Shown in pieces: positions 1 through 5,489 of a stretch of DNA of 8,168 nucleotides (positions within the stretch are counted from its first letter, which is position 1; every line of letters starts with the position of its first letter). The translations under genes were made by a program, and so were the position numbers. This DNA is from a candidate division Zixibacteria bacterium 4484_93 (GTDB taxonomy: Bacteria; UBP14; UBA6098; 4484-93). The stretch covers positions 1 to 8,168 of the forward strand of contig NATO01000082.1 of NCBI GenBank assembly GCA_002085385.1, written 5' to 3'. The notes beneath the pieces were generated by a model. The model was not told where the DNA came from and made no database searches. It worked only from the letters and a program-made list of their open reading frames with translations.

Positions 1-81
1 GTTCTGCCAATCCTCGGTGCAGGGAACTCCCTCTTTGCACTAACAGGAATGCTTGCCGTATCGATACTATTCTTCTTTTAG
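1..81 (+). CDS. C-terminal end of an unidentified membrane protein (partial)
   Basis: The window opens inside a reading frame that runs 26 codons to a TAG at 79-81. The visible residues are strongly hydrophobic (VLPILGAGN, then a stretch ending SILFF), which looks like a last transmembrane helix ending almost at the stop codon. The LPxLG pattern before a final helix is seen in several multi-pass transporters, but too little is present to name a family. The gene converges with the minus-strand surface-protein gene; only 17 bases separate the two stop codons, and I see no terminator hairpin between them. Confidence 0.55.
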   Translation, partial: VLPILGAGNSLFALTGMLAVSILFFF

Positions 82-98
82 TGGAATGCCAGAGACTG

Positions 99-1574
99 TT
101 ATTTCAGCAAAACCAGTTTCTTTGTCATCATCCTGCCGTTTCTGGTCATTGCTCGGATGAGATAGACGCCAGAGGCGAGGGATTTGTCGGGTTGCCAGAT
201 TATTTCGTAGGGGGTTGCCGGTGGCAAGCTTGTGGGCATTTTATACACCAATCTCCCACGCAAGTCGTATATTTCTAATTTTGCTCCCTCCGGCACGGTG
301 ATACAGCAGGATGAATTGAATGGGTTCGGATAGGCAGAGATTGCTACTTCCCCGGGCTTATGCGAAATGTTCTCCTCGATTGCTGTTGTGTCGACATAAC
401 CCAGCGAATCGGTCTTGACGAGGTAGACACTGATGTCGGTCGGGGAATCAAAAACTCCCCCGGTAATAATGAATCCTTTGTCAGAGCATTTCTCCATCCA
501 ATTACCCATCACACCACCACCTCTTACCCCAAGGTCTCGTGACCAGAGCATATCACCTGTTGAGTCTGTGCGGAGAAGATATGAAAAAATACCAGGTGCA
601 GAGCCTGAGATGGCAAATCCCCCGTCATCGGTGCCCACAAGGGAATATCCATAGTAGCTGCTCCAGCCGCCGTAGGTCTTTGACCATACTGTATCGCCTG
701 ATGACCCCTCTATGCAAAGAAGGTATATATCCATCGGCGCGGGAACCATAGGAAACGAGTCTATCATTCCTAAAACCACAAAATCGCCATTCTCGAGTTC
801 CAAGATATCGCAACCGCCCTCGTTGATATCCTCAGTGCCATAGCTTCGTGACCAGAGCAGGTCGCCTGTCGAGTCTGTGCGAGCCACATAGATATCCTGT
901 GAGCTGTGTGAGACAGAGCCACAGAAGACGAAATCCCCGTTCGATGTCACAACAAGTGAGTTGCACCTTCCTCCACCATATGTGCGAGTCCACAGTGTAT
1001 CGCCTGATGAATTTAAACGAATCAGGTAGGCTCCACCAGATGCTCCCCCTCCTGCTATAAAACTGCCGTCTCCTGTCTTTGCCACAGAATATAAGGTTTC
1101 ACTTCCGTAAGGAAGTCCTTCATCACCGTATGTCCGGGTCCATAATGTATCTCCCAGAGAGTCTGTCCTGATTACATATGCAGTGCCCCGCAACGGGTGA
1201 AGCGGGTCGTAGGGGCCACCATGCCCAACTATTAAGAAGCCTCTATCTTCTGTTTCTACAACCGAGTATGCTGTACCCTGACAAAGCCAATCGCCGAGTA
1301 CACGGCTCCAGAGCAAATTGCCATCAGAATCGGTTCTTAGAAGGTAGACATATCTCTCGGTTGTGTATAGGGAGTCCCCGCAGTAGCCCACCACGGCATA
1401 CCCTCCATCCTCAGTCTGTATAACGCAGTAACCCGCATCTTCACCGCCACGACTGTAGGTTCTTCTCCAGCCAGCAGAAGAAACATCAGTGAAAGCAAAG
1501 AACACCAAAAGCGTTATTGCGATTTTCATAAGTTTTCTTGTGTTCTTGAGTGCGAGTCCAAAATATTTTCTCAT
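99..1574 (-). CDS. Secreted beta-propeller-like surface protein with T9SS-like C-terminal tail
   Basis: Read from ATG 1574 this gives 491 residues. A basic n-region (1-17) and a hydrophobic core (IAITLLVFFAF) end at VSSA|GW near residue 34, a plausible signal peptide. About seven units follow, each with a W-S/T-R/K-x-Y/L-G turn, GYSV and DGGF-like strands, and a strand ending RTDSxGDxLW; the last unit ends TDSLGYVD. This suggests a seven-bladed propeller. Residues 415-491 form a tail starting YPNPFNSS, with EIYDLRGRLVY, SGVYLIR and final KKLVLLK, typical of T9SS type A sorting domains, so the protein is probably exported and surface-attached or released. Start choice: GGGAG lies 8 bases before ATG 1574, directly followed by the signal peptide. 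ATG 1697 is in frame and has an AAGGTGAT site, but its 41 extra residues run out of frame through a remnant tail and would bury the signal peptide. ATG 1529 is a third option. Ligand and function are unknown. Confidence 0.85.
   Translation of the reverse strand: MRKYFGLALKNTRKLMKIAITLLVFFAFTDVSSAGWRRTYSRGGEDAGYCVIQTEDGGYAVVGYCGDSLYTTERYVYLLRTDSDGNLLWSRVLGDWLCQGTAYSVVETEDRGFLIVGHGGPYDPLHPLRGTAYVIRTDSLGDTLWTRTYGDEGLPYGSETLYSVAKTGDGSFIAGGGASGGAYLIRLNSSGDTLWTRTYGGGRCNSLVVTSNGDFVFCGSVSHSSQDIYVARTDSTGDLLWSRSYGTEDINEGGCDILELENGDFVVLGMIDSFPMVPAPMDIYLLCIEGSSGDTVWSKTYGGWSSYYGYSLVGTDDGGFAISGSAPGIFSYLLRTDSTGDMLWSRDLGVRGGGVMGNWMEKCSDKGFIITGGVFDSPTDISVYLVKTDSLGYVDTTAIEENISHKPGEVAISAYPNPFNSSCCITVPEGAKLEIYDLRGRLVYKMPTSLPPATPYEIIWQPDKSLASGVYLIRAMTRNGRMMTKKLVLLK
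538..881 (-). repeat. Internal propeller repeats, DNA-level similarity
   Basis: The segments 538-572 and 847-881 match at 31 of 35 bases; both encode the TDSTGDxLWSR strand of a propeller unit. Looser copies of the same phrase recur in the gene. This suggests the units arose by tandem duplication and could still recombine. Confidence 0.6.
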
Positions 1575-1681
1575 TCTATAATCTCCCGCCTGGCTCTCCT
1601 CAGAAGGAGCAACTTTTTTATCAGTCGCTCTTTTGAAATTTCGACACCACACAGATATATACCAGATGGCAAAGTCAGCAA
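1571..1681 (-). pseudogene. Remnant of a second T9SS-like C-terminal tail
   Basis: In the minus-strand frame one base off that of the surface protein, codons from about 1681 to the TGA at 1573-1571 encode LPSGIYLCGVEISKE, RLIKKLLLLR and a short basic extension. This aligns with the end of the downstream protein (LASGVYLIR ... MMTKKLVLLK). An SGIYL strand followed by a KKLLLL end is the standard close of a T9SS type A sorting domain. No propeller or YPNPFN segment precedes it; the frame is closed by a TAA at 1729-1727. Its stop overlaps ATG 1574 as ATGA, as expected if an intact homologue once stood directly upstream in a tandem operon. Most likely an internally deleted paralogue. Confidence 0.65.
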
Positions 1682-1714
1682 GGTGAGAAAGAAACATCTT
1701 ATCACCTTTAATGT

Positions 1715-1743
1715 ATTATATACAAATTATCTTCATTTGTCAA
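1715..1743 (-). promoter_or_regulatory. Consensus sigma-70 promoter for the surface-protein gene
   Basis: On the minus strand TTGACA (1743-1738) and TATAAT (1720-1715) are separated by exactly 17 bases, a perfect match to the housekeeping consensus. Transcription would start near 1708, leaving about 11 untranslated bases with an AAGGTGAT site before ATG 1697, and about 135 bases before ATG 1574. The short leader fits the upstream ATG, which may be the start codon of the deleted paralogue. Confidence 0.75.
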
Positions 1744-1853
1744 GCAGTGAACTACAAAAATCTTAGAAAACTTCCACTCACCCTTTGGGCTTCTCAGGGC
1801 GTATCAGCTCGCAGGTTTCACCACCAAGCAACAAAAAAAGAGGAAAAATTTAC
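1744..1853. other. Spacer between divergent promoters
   Basis: This stretch lies upstream of both promoters, so neither transcript covers it. An imperfect inverted repeat (GCTCG 1807-1811 with CAAGC 1825-1829, inner GGT/ACC arms) could be an operator or chance. The A-rich run at 1832-1852, directly before the plus-strand -35 box, resembles an UP element. I find no convincing gene here. Confidence 0.3.
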
Positions 1854-1882
1854 TTGACAAAAGCTGCTATCTTTTATACATT
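1854..1882 (+). promoter_or_regulatory. Probable sigma-70 promoter of the rplM operon
   Basis: A perfect TTGACA (1854-1859) is followed after 17 bases by TACATT (1877-1882), which matches the -10 consensus at four of six positions; TATACA at 1875-1880 is the alternative with a 15-base gap. The A-rich tract just upstream suits a strong ribosomal promoter. The start would fall near 1889, giving a leader of about 20 bases that is almost entirely the GGGAGGAG ribosome binding site. There is little room for an L13-binding leader structure. Confidence 0.65.
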
Positions 1883-1909
1883 AGGCGTTTGAATTTGGGA
1901 GGAGCTGGT

Positions 1910-2197
1910 ATGAAGACTTATATTCCAAAGGTTGACAGTTTGCAGAAGCGCTGGTATGTGGTCGATGCGAGCGGTAAGACGCTCGGCAGGCTCGCCACAC
2001 AGATAGCGAAAATCATCCGCGGGAAGAACAAACCGATATACACACCGCATCTCGATACGGGTGATTATGTGATTGTTGTGAACCGCGGGATGCTACCGAA
2101 GAACCGTCTGGGGAGGAAACTTGCCAGACATCTGTTTGTGTATACAGGGAAGAAGCATCCGCATCAGGCGCAGAAGCCTGAGAAGATAGACATTTAA
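1910..2197 (+). CDS. rplM: Ribosomal protein L13, internally deleted
   Basis: L13 is an early-assembling 50S protein that binds 23S rRNA. The 95 residues start MKTYIPKV and carry the conserved RWYVVDASGKTLGRLATQIA (14-33) and TPHLDTGDYVIVVN (45-58). The sequence then jumps to RGMLPKNRLGRK (59-70) and the usual end HPHQAQKPEKIDI. Against the 142-residue E. coli protein as I recall it, residues about 59-105 are missing, including the VTGxK/YxHxGxxGG region and the segment before the GMLP motif; both flanks align without other gaps. The reading frame is kept, so this is an in-frame loss of about 141 bases. ATG 1910 is chosen because GGGAGGAG (1898-1905) lies just before it and L13 proteins begin MKTY; a TTG at 1889 is in frame but has no such support. 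It is the first gene of the cluster, 19 bases ahead of rpsI. The product is unlikely to fold normally. Confidence 0.9.
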   Translation: MKTYIPKVDSLQKRWYVVDASGKTLGRLATQIAKIIRGKNKPIYTPHLDTGDYVIVVNRGMLPKNRLGRKLARHLFVYTGKKHPHQAQKPEKIDI

Positions 2198-2216
2198 AGG
2201 TTTAAGGAGGTTTGCT

Positions 2217-2615
2217 TTGGCATCTCGGAGGCCGGTATATGCTACGGGTAAGCGGAAAGAGGCCGTTGCCAAACTCTGGCTCATTCCTGGTGGCACAGGC
2301 AAGGAGGATATAAACGGCAGGGGTATGCTGGATTATTTCGGGCGGGAGAGCCTTATCATCCTCATAAAGCAACCGCTCGTCGCTGCGGAACTCGAGGGTA
2401 AGTTCGATATCAAGGCAAATCTTCTGGGCGGAGGTAAGTCAGGGCAGGCAGGAGCATTACGACTTGCCATCGCGAGAGCACTGGTAAAGCATAATCCCGA
2501 GCTCAAACCGCTTATGCGTCAGAACGGGTTTTTAACCCGGGATGCAAGGGAGGTGGAGCGCAAGAAATACGGTCAGCCAAAGGCTCGGAAACGTTTCCAG
2601 TTCTCGAAGAGATAA
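2217..2615 (+). CDS. rpsI: Ribosomal protein S9
   Basis: S9 belongs to the 30S head; its C-terminal tail reaches the P-site tRNA. The 132 residues are full length (E. coli 130). Family marks are ATGKRKEAVAK (9-19), FGRES (41-45), GGGKSGQAGALR (71-82), LTRDAREVERKKYG (106-119) and the invariant-style end FQFSKR (127-132). The start is TTG at 2217, set by AAGGAGG (2204-2210) six bases upstream; the residues that follow (ASRRPVYATG) match the normal S9 N-terminus. It is almost always paired with rplM. Unlike L13, it shows no defect, so the L13 anomaly is local. Confidence 0.96.
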   Translation: MASRRPVYATGKRKEAVAKLWLIPGGTGKEDINGRGMLDYFGRESLIILIKQPLVAAELEGKFDIKANLLGGGKSGQAGALRLAIARALVKHNPELKPLMRQNGFLTRDAREVERKKYGQPKARKRFQFSKR

Positions 2616-2623
2616 ATCACATT

Positions 2624-2640
2624 CGCGGATTCCCCGCGGG
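2624..2640 (+). other. Small GC-rich hairpin after rpsI
   Basis: CGCGG (2624-2628) can pair with CCGCG (2634-2638) around a five-base loop, nine bases after the rpsI stop. No T-run follows, so it is not a standard intrinsic terminator. It may slow exonucleases or mark processing between the L13/S9 and S2 parts of the transcript, or it may be chance. Confidence 0.3.
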
Positions 2641-2676
2641 TCCGATATAAAAACGGCTAAGGGGGAGGCGAAGCGA

Positions 2677-2712
2677 ATGGGCGACAAAAACCCGGAGGTG
2701 TTTTATGCGTGA
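2677..2712 (+). CDS. Putative 11-codon leader frame overlapping rpsB
   Basis: ATG 2677 follows GGGGGAGG (2661-2668) at eight bases and encodes MGDKNPEVFYA, ending in a TGA at 2710-2712, inside the first codons of rpsB in another frame. Its ribosome binding site is at least as good as that of rpsB. A ribosome ending here would sit on the rpsB start and could re-initiate or compete. A frame this short can arise by chance, so a coding role is unproven. Confidence 0.25.
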   Translation: MGDKNPEVFYA

Positions 2713-3463
2713 TTTAACCATCGAGGAACTCCTCGACGCAGGCGTTCACTACGGACATCAAACAAGCCGCTGGAACCCCAAGATGAAGCCTTACATTCTG
2801 ACCTCCCGTGGCGGTATCCACATTATCAATCTTTACAAGACCAAGCAGATGCTCGAGGTCGCCTATGAGGTTACGAGACAGGCGGCACAGAAAGATGCAA
2901 CCATCCTCTTCGTGGGCACAAAGAAACAGGCAAAGGATGTGATACGGGAGGAGGCGGAGCGTGCGCATGTCTTCTATGTCTGCGAGAGATGGCTGGGGGG
3001 AATGCTGACAAATTTTAAGACAATCAGAACAAGCGTCCAGAGGCTGAAAGAGCTGGAGAAGATGAAAATCTCCGGCGAATACAAGTCCTATACCAAAAAA
3101 GAGGTCCTCAAAATGGAAAAGGAGCGGGAGAAATTGGAGCGGAACCTCGGAGGTATCAAGGATATGGAGAGGCTTCCCGACCTTGTGTTCCTCGTCGACC
3201 AGAAGAAGGAAGAGACCGCTGTCAGAGAGATAAAGCGGGTGGGCGCCAAGCTCATCGCCTTGACTGACACCAATGCCGACCCAGACCCGGTGGACTTTGT
3301 AATCCCTGCAAACGACGATGCCCTGAAATCTATCAGGTTCATCACAGCTCTCATTGCCGACGCCGTCATCGAGGGAAGGCAGATGGCTGCCCCTACATCC
3401 GACTGGGAACAAAAAGAGAAGGAGGAGAAAACTGAACACAAAGAAGAAGAGAAGAAGGAGTAG
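2705..3463 (+). CDS. rpsB: Ribosomal protein S2
   Basis: S2 joins the 30S subunit late, at the head-body junction. The 252 residues cover the whole family: GVHYGHQTSRWNPKMKPY (13-30), LFVGTKKQA (68-76), RWLGGMLTNF (95-104), NLGGIKDM (147-154) and TDTNADPDPVDFVIPANDD (188-206). A charged Lys/Glu tail (about 236-252) extends past the core, as in many S2 proteins. ATG 2705 is supported by GGAGG (2694-2698) six bases before it. The stop is three bases before tsf, whose ribosome binding site lies in the last rpsB codons, so the two are tightly coupled; rpsB-tsf is a near-universal pair. In enterobacteria S2 represses its own mRNA; I see no recognisable copy of that leader element here. Confidence 0.97.
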   Translation: MRDLTIEELLDAGVHYGHQTSRWNPKMKPYILTSRGGIHIINLYKTKQMLEVAYEVTRQAAQKDATILFVGTKKQAKDVIREEAERAHVFYVCERWLGGMLTNFKTIRTSVQRLKELEKMKISGEYKSYTKKEVLKMEKEREKLERNLGGIKDMERLPDLVFLVDQKKEETAVREIKRVGAKLIALTDTNADPDPVDFVIPANDDALKSIRFITALIADAVIEGRQMAAPTSDWEQKEKEEKTEHKEEEKKE

Positions 3464-3466
3464 AAA

Positions 3467-4060
3467 ATGAACATAGATGCAAAATTGGTAAAGAGACTCC
3501 GCGATATGACGGGCGCCGGTATGATGGACTGCAAGAAGGCTCTCGTCAAAACGGGAGGCGATATCGACAAGGCAGTGGAGCATCTTCGCAAAACCGGTGC
3601 GGCAAAGGCTGCCAAGAAACTGGACAGGGCTGCAAACGAGGGGCAGATTATCTCCTACATCCATCCGGGCGGGAAACTCGGAGTGCTTGTCGAGCTCAAC
3701 TGCGAGACAGATTTCGTCGCCAGAACAGCAGAGTTCCAGGCTCTCGGAAAGGATATCGCTATGCAGATAGCGGCTACCGACCCGATGGCTGTCTCCATCG
3801 AGGAGCTGCCGCAGGATGTCGTCGAAAAGGAAAAGGAGATATACATCGAGCAGGCGCTCTCAAGTGGCAAGCCGGAGAACATAGCCGAGAAGATTGCCGA
3901 GGGAAAGCTTAAGAAATTCTACGAGACAGCCTGCTTGCTTGAACAGGAGTTTGTCAAGGACTCCTCCCGAAAGGTAAAGGATATTATCATGGAGCTTATT
4001 GCCAGGGTCGGCGAGAATATCCAAGTCTCAAGGTTCGCAAGGTTCAAGATAGGGGAATAA
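3467..4060 (+). CDS. tsf: Elongation factor Ts
   Basis: EF-Ts is the cytosolic nucleotide exchange factor that releases GDP from EF-Tu. The N-terminal UBA-like domain carries VKRLRDMTGAGMMDCKKAL (8-26); the EF-Tu-contacting TDFVAR motif is at 81-86 after VELNCE. The coil region and ACLLEQEFVKD (155-165) follow, ending SRFARFKIGE. At 197 residues this is the short form known from Thermus and others, not the 283-residue E. coli type, so only one core subdomain is expected. AAGGAG (3455-3460) at the end of rpsB lies six bases before the ATG, so translation is probably coupled to S2. Confidence 0.97.
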   Translation: MNIDAKLVKRLRDMTGAGMMDCKKALVKTGGDIDKAVEHLRKTGAAKAAKKLDRAANEGQIISYIHPGGKLGVLVELNCETDFVARTAEFQALGKDIAMQIAATDPMAVSIEELPQDVVEKEKEIYIEQALSSGKPENIAEKIAEGKLKKFYETACLLEQEFVKDSSRKVKDIIMELIARVGENIQVSRFARFKIGE

Positions 4061-4079
4061 TAATTTGATAATCTACAAA

Positions 4080-4160
4080 ATGGCTTGTTTTCCTCTTGAA
4101 ATCGCCGATGGGGTTGGGGTTTCTCAACCCCTCGACTTTTATAGGAGGACGGTTACATAA
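4080..4160 (+). CDS. Putative 26-codon leader frame ending on the pyrH start
   Basis: ATG 4080 opens a frame through the leader hairpin and the pyrH ribosome binding site. It stops at TAA 4158-4160, overlapping the pyrH ATA start (4157-4159) as ATAA. No ribosome binding site precedes it and the product (MACFPLEIADG...) resembles nothing I know. The exact stop/start overlap hints at termination-reinitiation, but chance is quite possible. Confidence 0.18.
   Translation: MACFPLEIADGVGVSQPLDFYRRTVT
4106..4134 (+). promoter_or_regulatory. Bistable hairpin in the pyrH leader
   Basis: CAACCCC (4125-4131) can pair with GGGGTTG (4110-4116), extended by CGA/TCG (4106-4108 with 4132-4134) across one bulged T. 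Alternatively AACCCC (4126-4131) pairs with the second copy GGGGTT (4116-4121) around a four-base TCTC loop. The two stems exclude each other. A short TTTT (4137-4140) lies five bases after the stem, weak for a terminator, and the pyrH ribosome binding site begins nine bases after it. It may be a weak attenuator, a processing site or a translation control element. Confidence 0.45.
4143..4159 (+). promoter_or_regulatory. Ribosome binding site that fixes an ATA start for pyrH
   Basis: AGGAGG (4143-4148) is the strongest possible match to the 16S tail and lies eight bases before ATA 4157. An in-frame TAG at 4142-4144 rules out any earlier start, and no ATG, GTG or TTG occurs in the pyrH frame between it and 4247. 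Confidence 0.7.
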
Positions 4161-4873
4161 CACAGCATAAGTACAACCGTATTCTGCTCAAGATATCCGG
4201 TGAGGGACTGCTCGGCGGAAAGGAGTTCGGGATAGAGCCGGAGCGCATGACGGAGATAGCGCAGGAGCTTGTTGAGGTAAAGCAGCTCGGAGTTCAGCTG
4301 GGCGTGGTCGTTGGAGGCGGGAATATCTTCAGGGGGTTATCCGGCATCTCACTCGGCATCGACCGAATCGCCGGCGATTTCATCGGAATGCTTGCAACTA
4401 TTATGAACTCGCTCGCTCTTCAGACAGTGCTCGAAAAGAGATTCGATGTTGACACCCGTGTCCTCTCCGAGGTCGAAGTCCCGCAACTTGCCGAACCATA
4501 CATCAGGAGAAGGGCTATCAGGCACCTCGAGAAGGGAAGAATTGTCATCTTTGCAGGTGGCACAGGGAAACCTTTCTTCACCACAGACACGGCAGCAGCA
4601 CTGAAGGCAGCGGAGGTATCTGCCGATGTCTTACTCAAGGCAACGAGGGTGGATGGCGTCTTCTCCGACGACCCTGAGAAAAACCCGAACGCAACATTCT
4701 ACAAAAAACTACCATACAGGGATGTCCTATCCAGCAATCTGAGGGTTATGGACTCGACCGCTGTCTCAATGTGTATGGAGAACTCTATTCCGATAGTCGT
4801 TTTCAACTTCAGTAAGCCGGGGAACCTAATCGAGGTCGTCAGGGGCAAGACCATCGGAACAACAATATCATAA
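4157..4873 (+). CDS. pyrH: UMP kinase, apparent ATA start codon
   Basis: PyrH phosphorylates UMP to UDP with ATP, early in pyrimidine nucleotide synthesis; it is a cytosolic hexamer of the amino acid kinase fold. From ATA 4157 it is 238 residues, the usual length. YNRILLKISGEGLLGG (6-21) is the N-terminal phosphate-binding strand, followed by VVVGGGNIFRG (50-60), GDFIGMLAT (73-81), AGGTGKPFFTTDTAA (133-147) and ATRVDGVFSDDPEKNP (162-177), ending near GTTIS. The first ATG (4247) would give 208 residues and cut off the LLKISGE strand, so it cannot be the normal start. The ribosome binding site at 4143-4148 is placed for the ATA, and the residues after it (TQHKYNRI) look like a normal PyrH N-terminus. 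Either AUA initiates, a rare IF3-sensitive codon, or a G was changed or miscalled. It lies between tsf and frr as in most bacteria. Confidence 0.93.
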   Translation: MTQHKYNRILLKISGEGLLGGKEFGIEPERMTEIAQELVEVKQLGVQLGVVVGGGNIFRGLSGISLGIDRIAGDFIGMLATIMNSLALQTVLEKRFDVDTRVLSEVEVPQLAEPYIRRRAIRHLEKGRIVIFAGGTGKPFFTTDTAAALKAAEVSADVLLKATRVDGVFSDDPEKNPNATFYKKLPYRDVLSSNLRVMDSTAVSMCMENSIPIVVFNFSKPGNLIEVVRGKTIGTTIS

Positions 4874-4887
4874 GGAGGGAAGTAAGT

Positions 4888-5445
4888 ATGTTAGAGAGGA
4901 TTCTCAAGGAGTGTGAGAGCAGGATGAAGAAGGCAGTCGACAGTTTCTCCACCGAAGTCGCCAGGCTCCGCACAGGAAAGGCGACCCCGGCTCTTTTGGA
5001 CAGCATAAAGGTAGAGTATTACGGCAGATCGACACCTCTCAAGCAGGTCGCTAACATCGGCACACCCGAACCGAGGCTCATCGTCGTTCACCCGTGGGAC
5101 AAGAGCGTTCTGCCCGGAATAGAGAGGGCAATCCTGAAATCTGACCTCGGGCTTGTGCCATCCAACGATGGGAATGTCGTGAGAATCACTATCCCCCCCT
5201 TGAACGAGGAGCGAAGGCGCGACCTCGTGAAACTCGTCAAGAAGATGGCAGAGGAGGCAAAGACCGAAGTCCGCAATATCCGCAGGGATACGAATGATAA
5301 GGCAATATCCGCCAAGAAATCAAAAGATATAAGCGAGGATGAGGAAACGCTTATCCTGAAGAAGGTCCAGGAGTTGACCGACAAATACACAGGCAAGGTG
5401 GAGGAGATTCTCAAACACAAAGAAAAGGAGATTATGACGGTATAA
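4888..5445 (+). CDS. frr: Ribosome recycling factor
   Basis: RRF splits post-termination ribosomes together with EF-G. The 185 residues are full length: N-terminal helix MLERILKECESRMKKAVDSF, RLRTGKATPALLDSIKVEYYG (26-46), domain II strands with PLKQVANI (50-57) and LPGIERAILKSDLGL (75-89), IPPLNEERRRDLVKL (102-116), VRNIRRDTNDK (128-138) and the helix ending DKEA-like HKEKEIM. GGAGG (4874-4878) directly follows the pyrH stop, nine bases before the ATG. No uppS or cdsA follows, although those often come next; lipid A genes stand there instead. This is the last gene of the translation cluster. Confidence 0.97.
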   Translation: MLERILKECESRMKKAVDSFSTEVARLRTGKATPALLDSIKVEYYGRSTPLKQVANIGTPEPRLIVVHPWDKSVLPGIERAILKSDLGLVPSNDGNVVRITIPPLNEERRRDLVKLVKKMAEEAKTEVRNIRRDTNDKAISAKKSKDISEDEETLILKKVQELTDKYTGKVEEILKHKEKEIMTV

Positions 5446-5475
5446 TCCCCTCAAACCTGTGCCTTTGTGGGGATT
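5444..5475 (+). other. Strong hairpin over the frr stop
   Basis: AATCCCC (5444-5450) pairs perfectly with GGGGATT (5469-5475). Inside, after one T:T mismatch, CAAA (5452-5455) pairs with TTTG (5464-5467) around an eight-base loop, making 11 pairs in all. No T-run follows, so it is not a typical intrinsic terminator. It separates the translation genes from the lipid A genes and could protect or delimit the upstream mRNA, or partly attenuate downstream expression. Confidence 0.6.
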
Positions 5476-5489
5476 AGAAGAGATATAGA

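Noticed and set aside
1783..1852. Short minus-strand frame ending GGETCELIRPEKPKG in the divergent spacer
   Set aside because: It has no ATG start, no ribosome binding site and no family I recognise; about 23 codons can be open by chance.
2646..2651. TATAAA as a -10 box for a separate rpsB promoter
   Set aside because: The bases 17 upstream (about 2623-2628) do not resemble a -35 box; the genes are more simply read from the rplM promoter.
2714..3664. Long minus-strand reading frame of 316 codons opposite rpsB and tsf
   Set aside because: It is a shadow: the opposite strand encodes unmistakable S2 and EF-Ts, and the shadow product is low-complexity and Leu/Phe-rich without recognisable motifs or a ribosome binding site that I can support.
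4065..4070. TTGATA as a -35 box for a pyrH promoter
   Set aside because: No acceptable -10 hexamer occurs 16-18 bases downstream.
4137..4140. Intrinsic terminator between tsf and pyrH
   Set aside because: Only four T residues, five bases from the stem, and downstream genes of the conserved cluster continue without another promoter; at most an attenuator.
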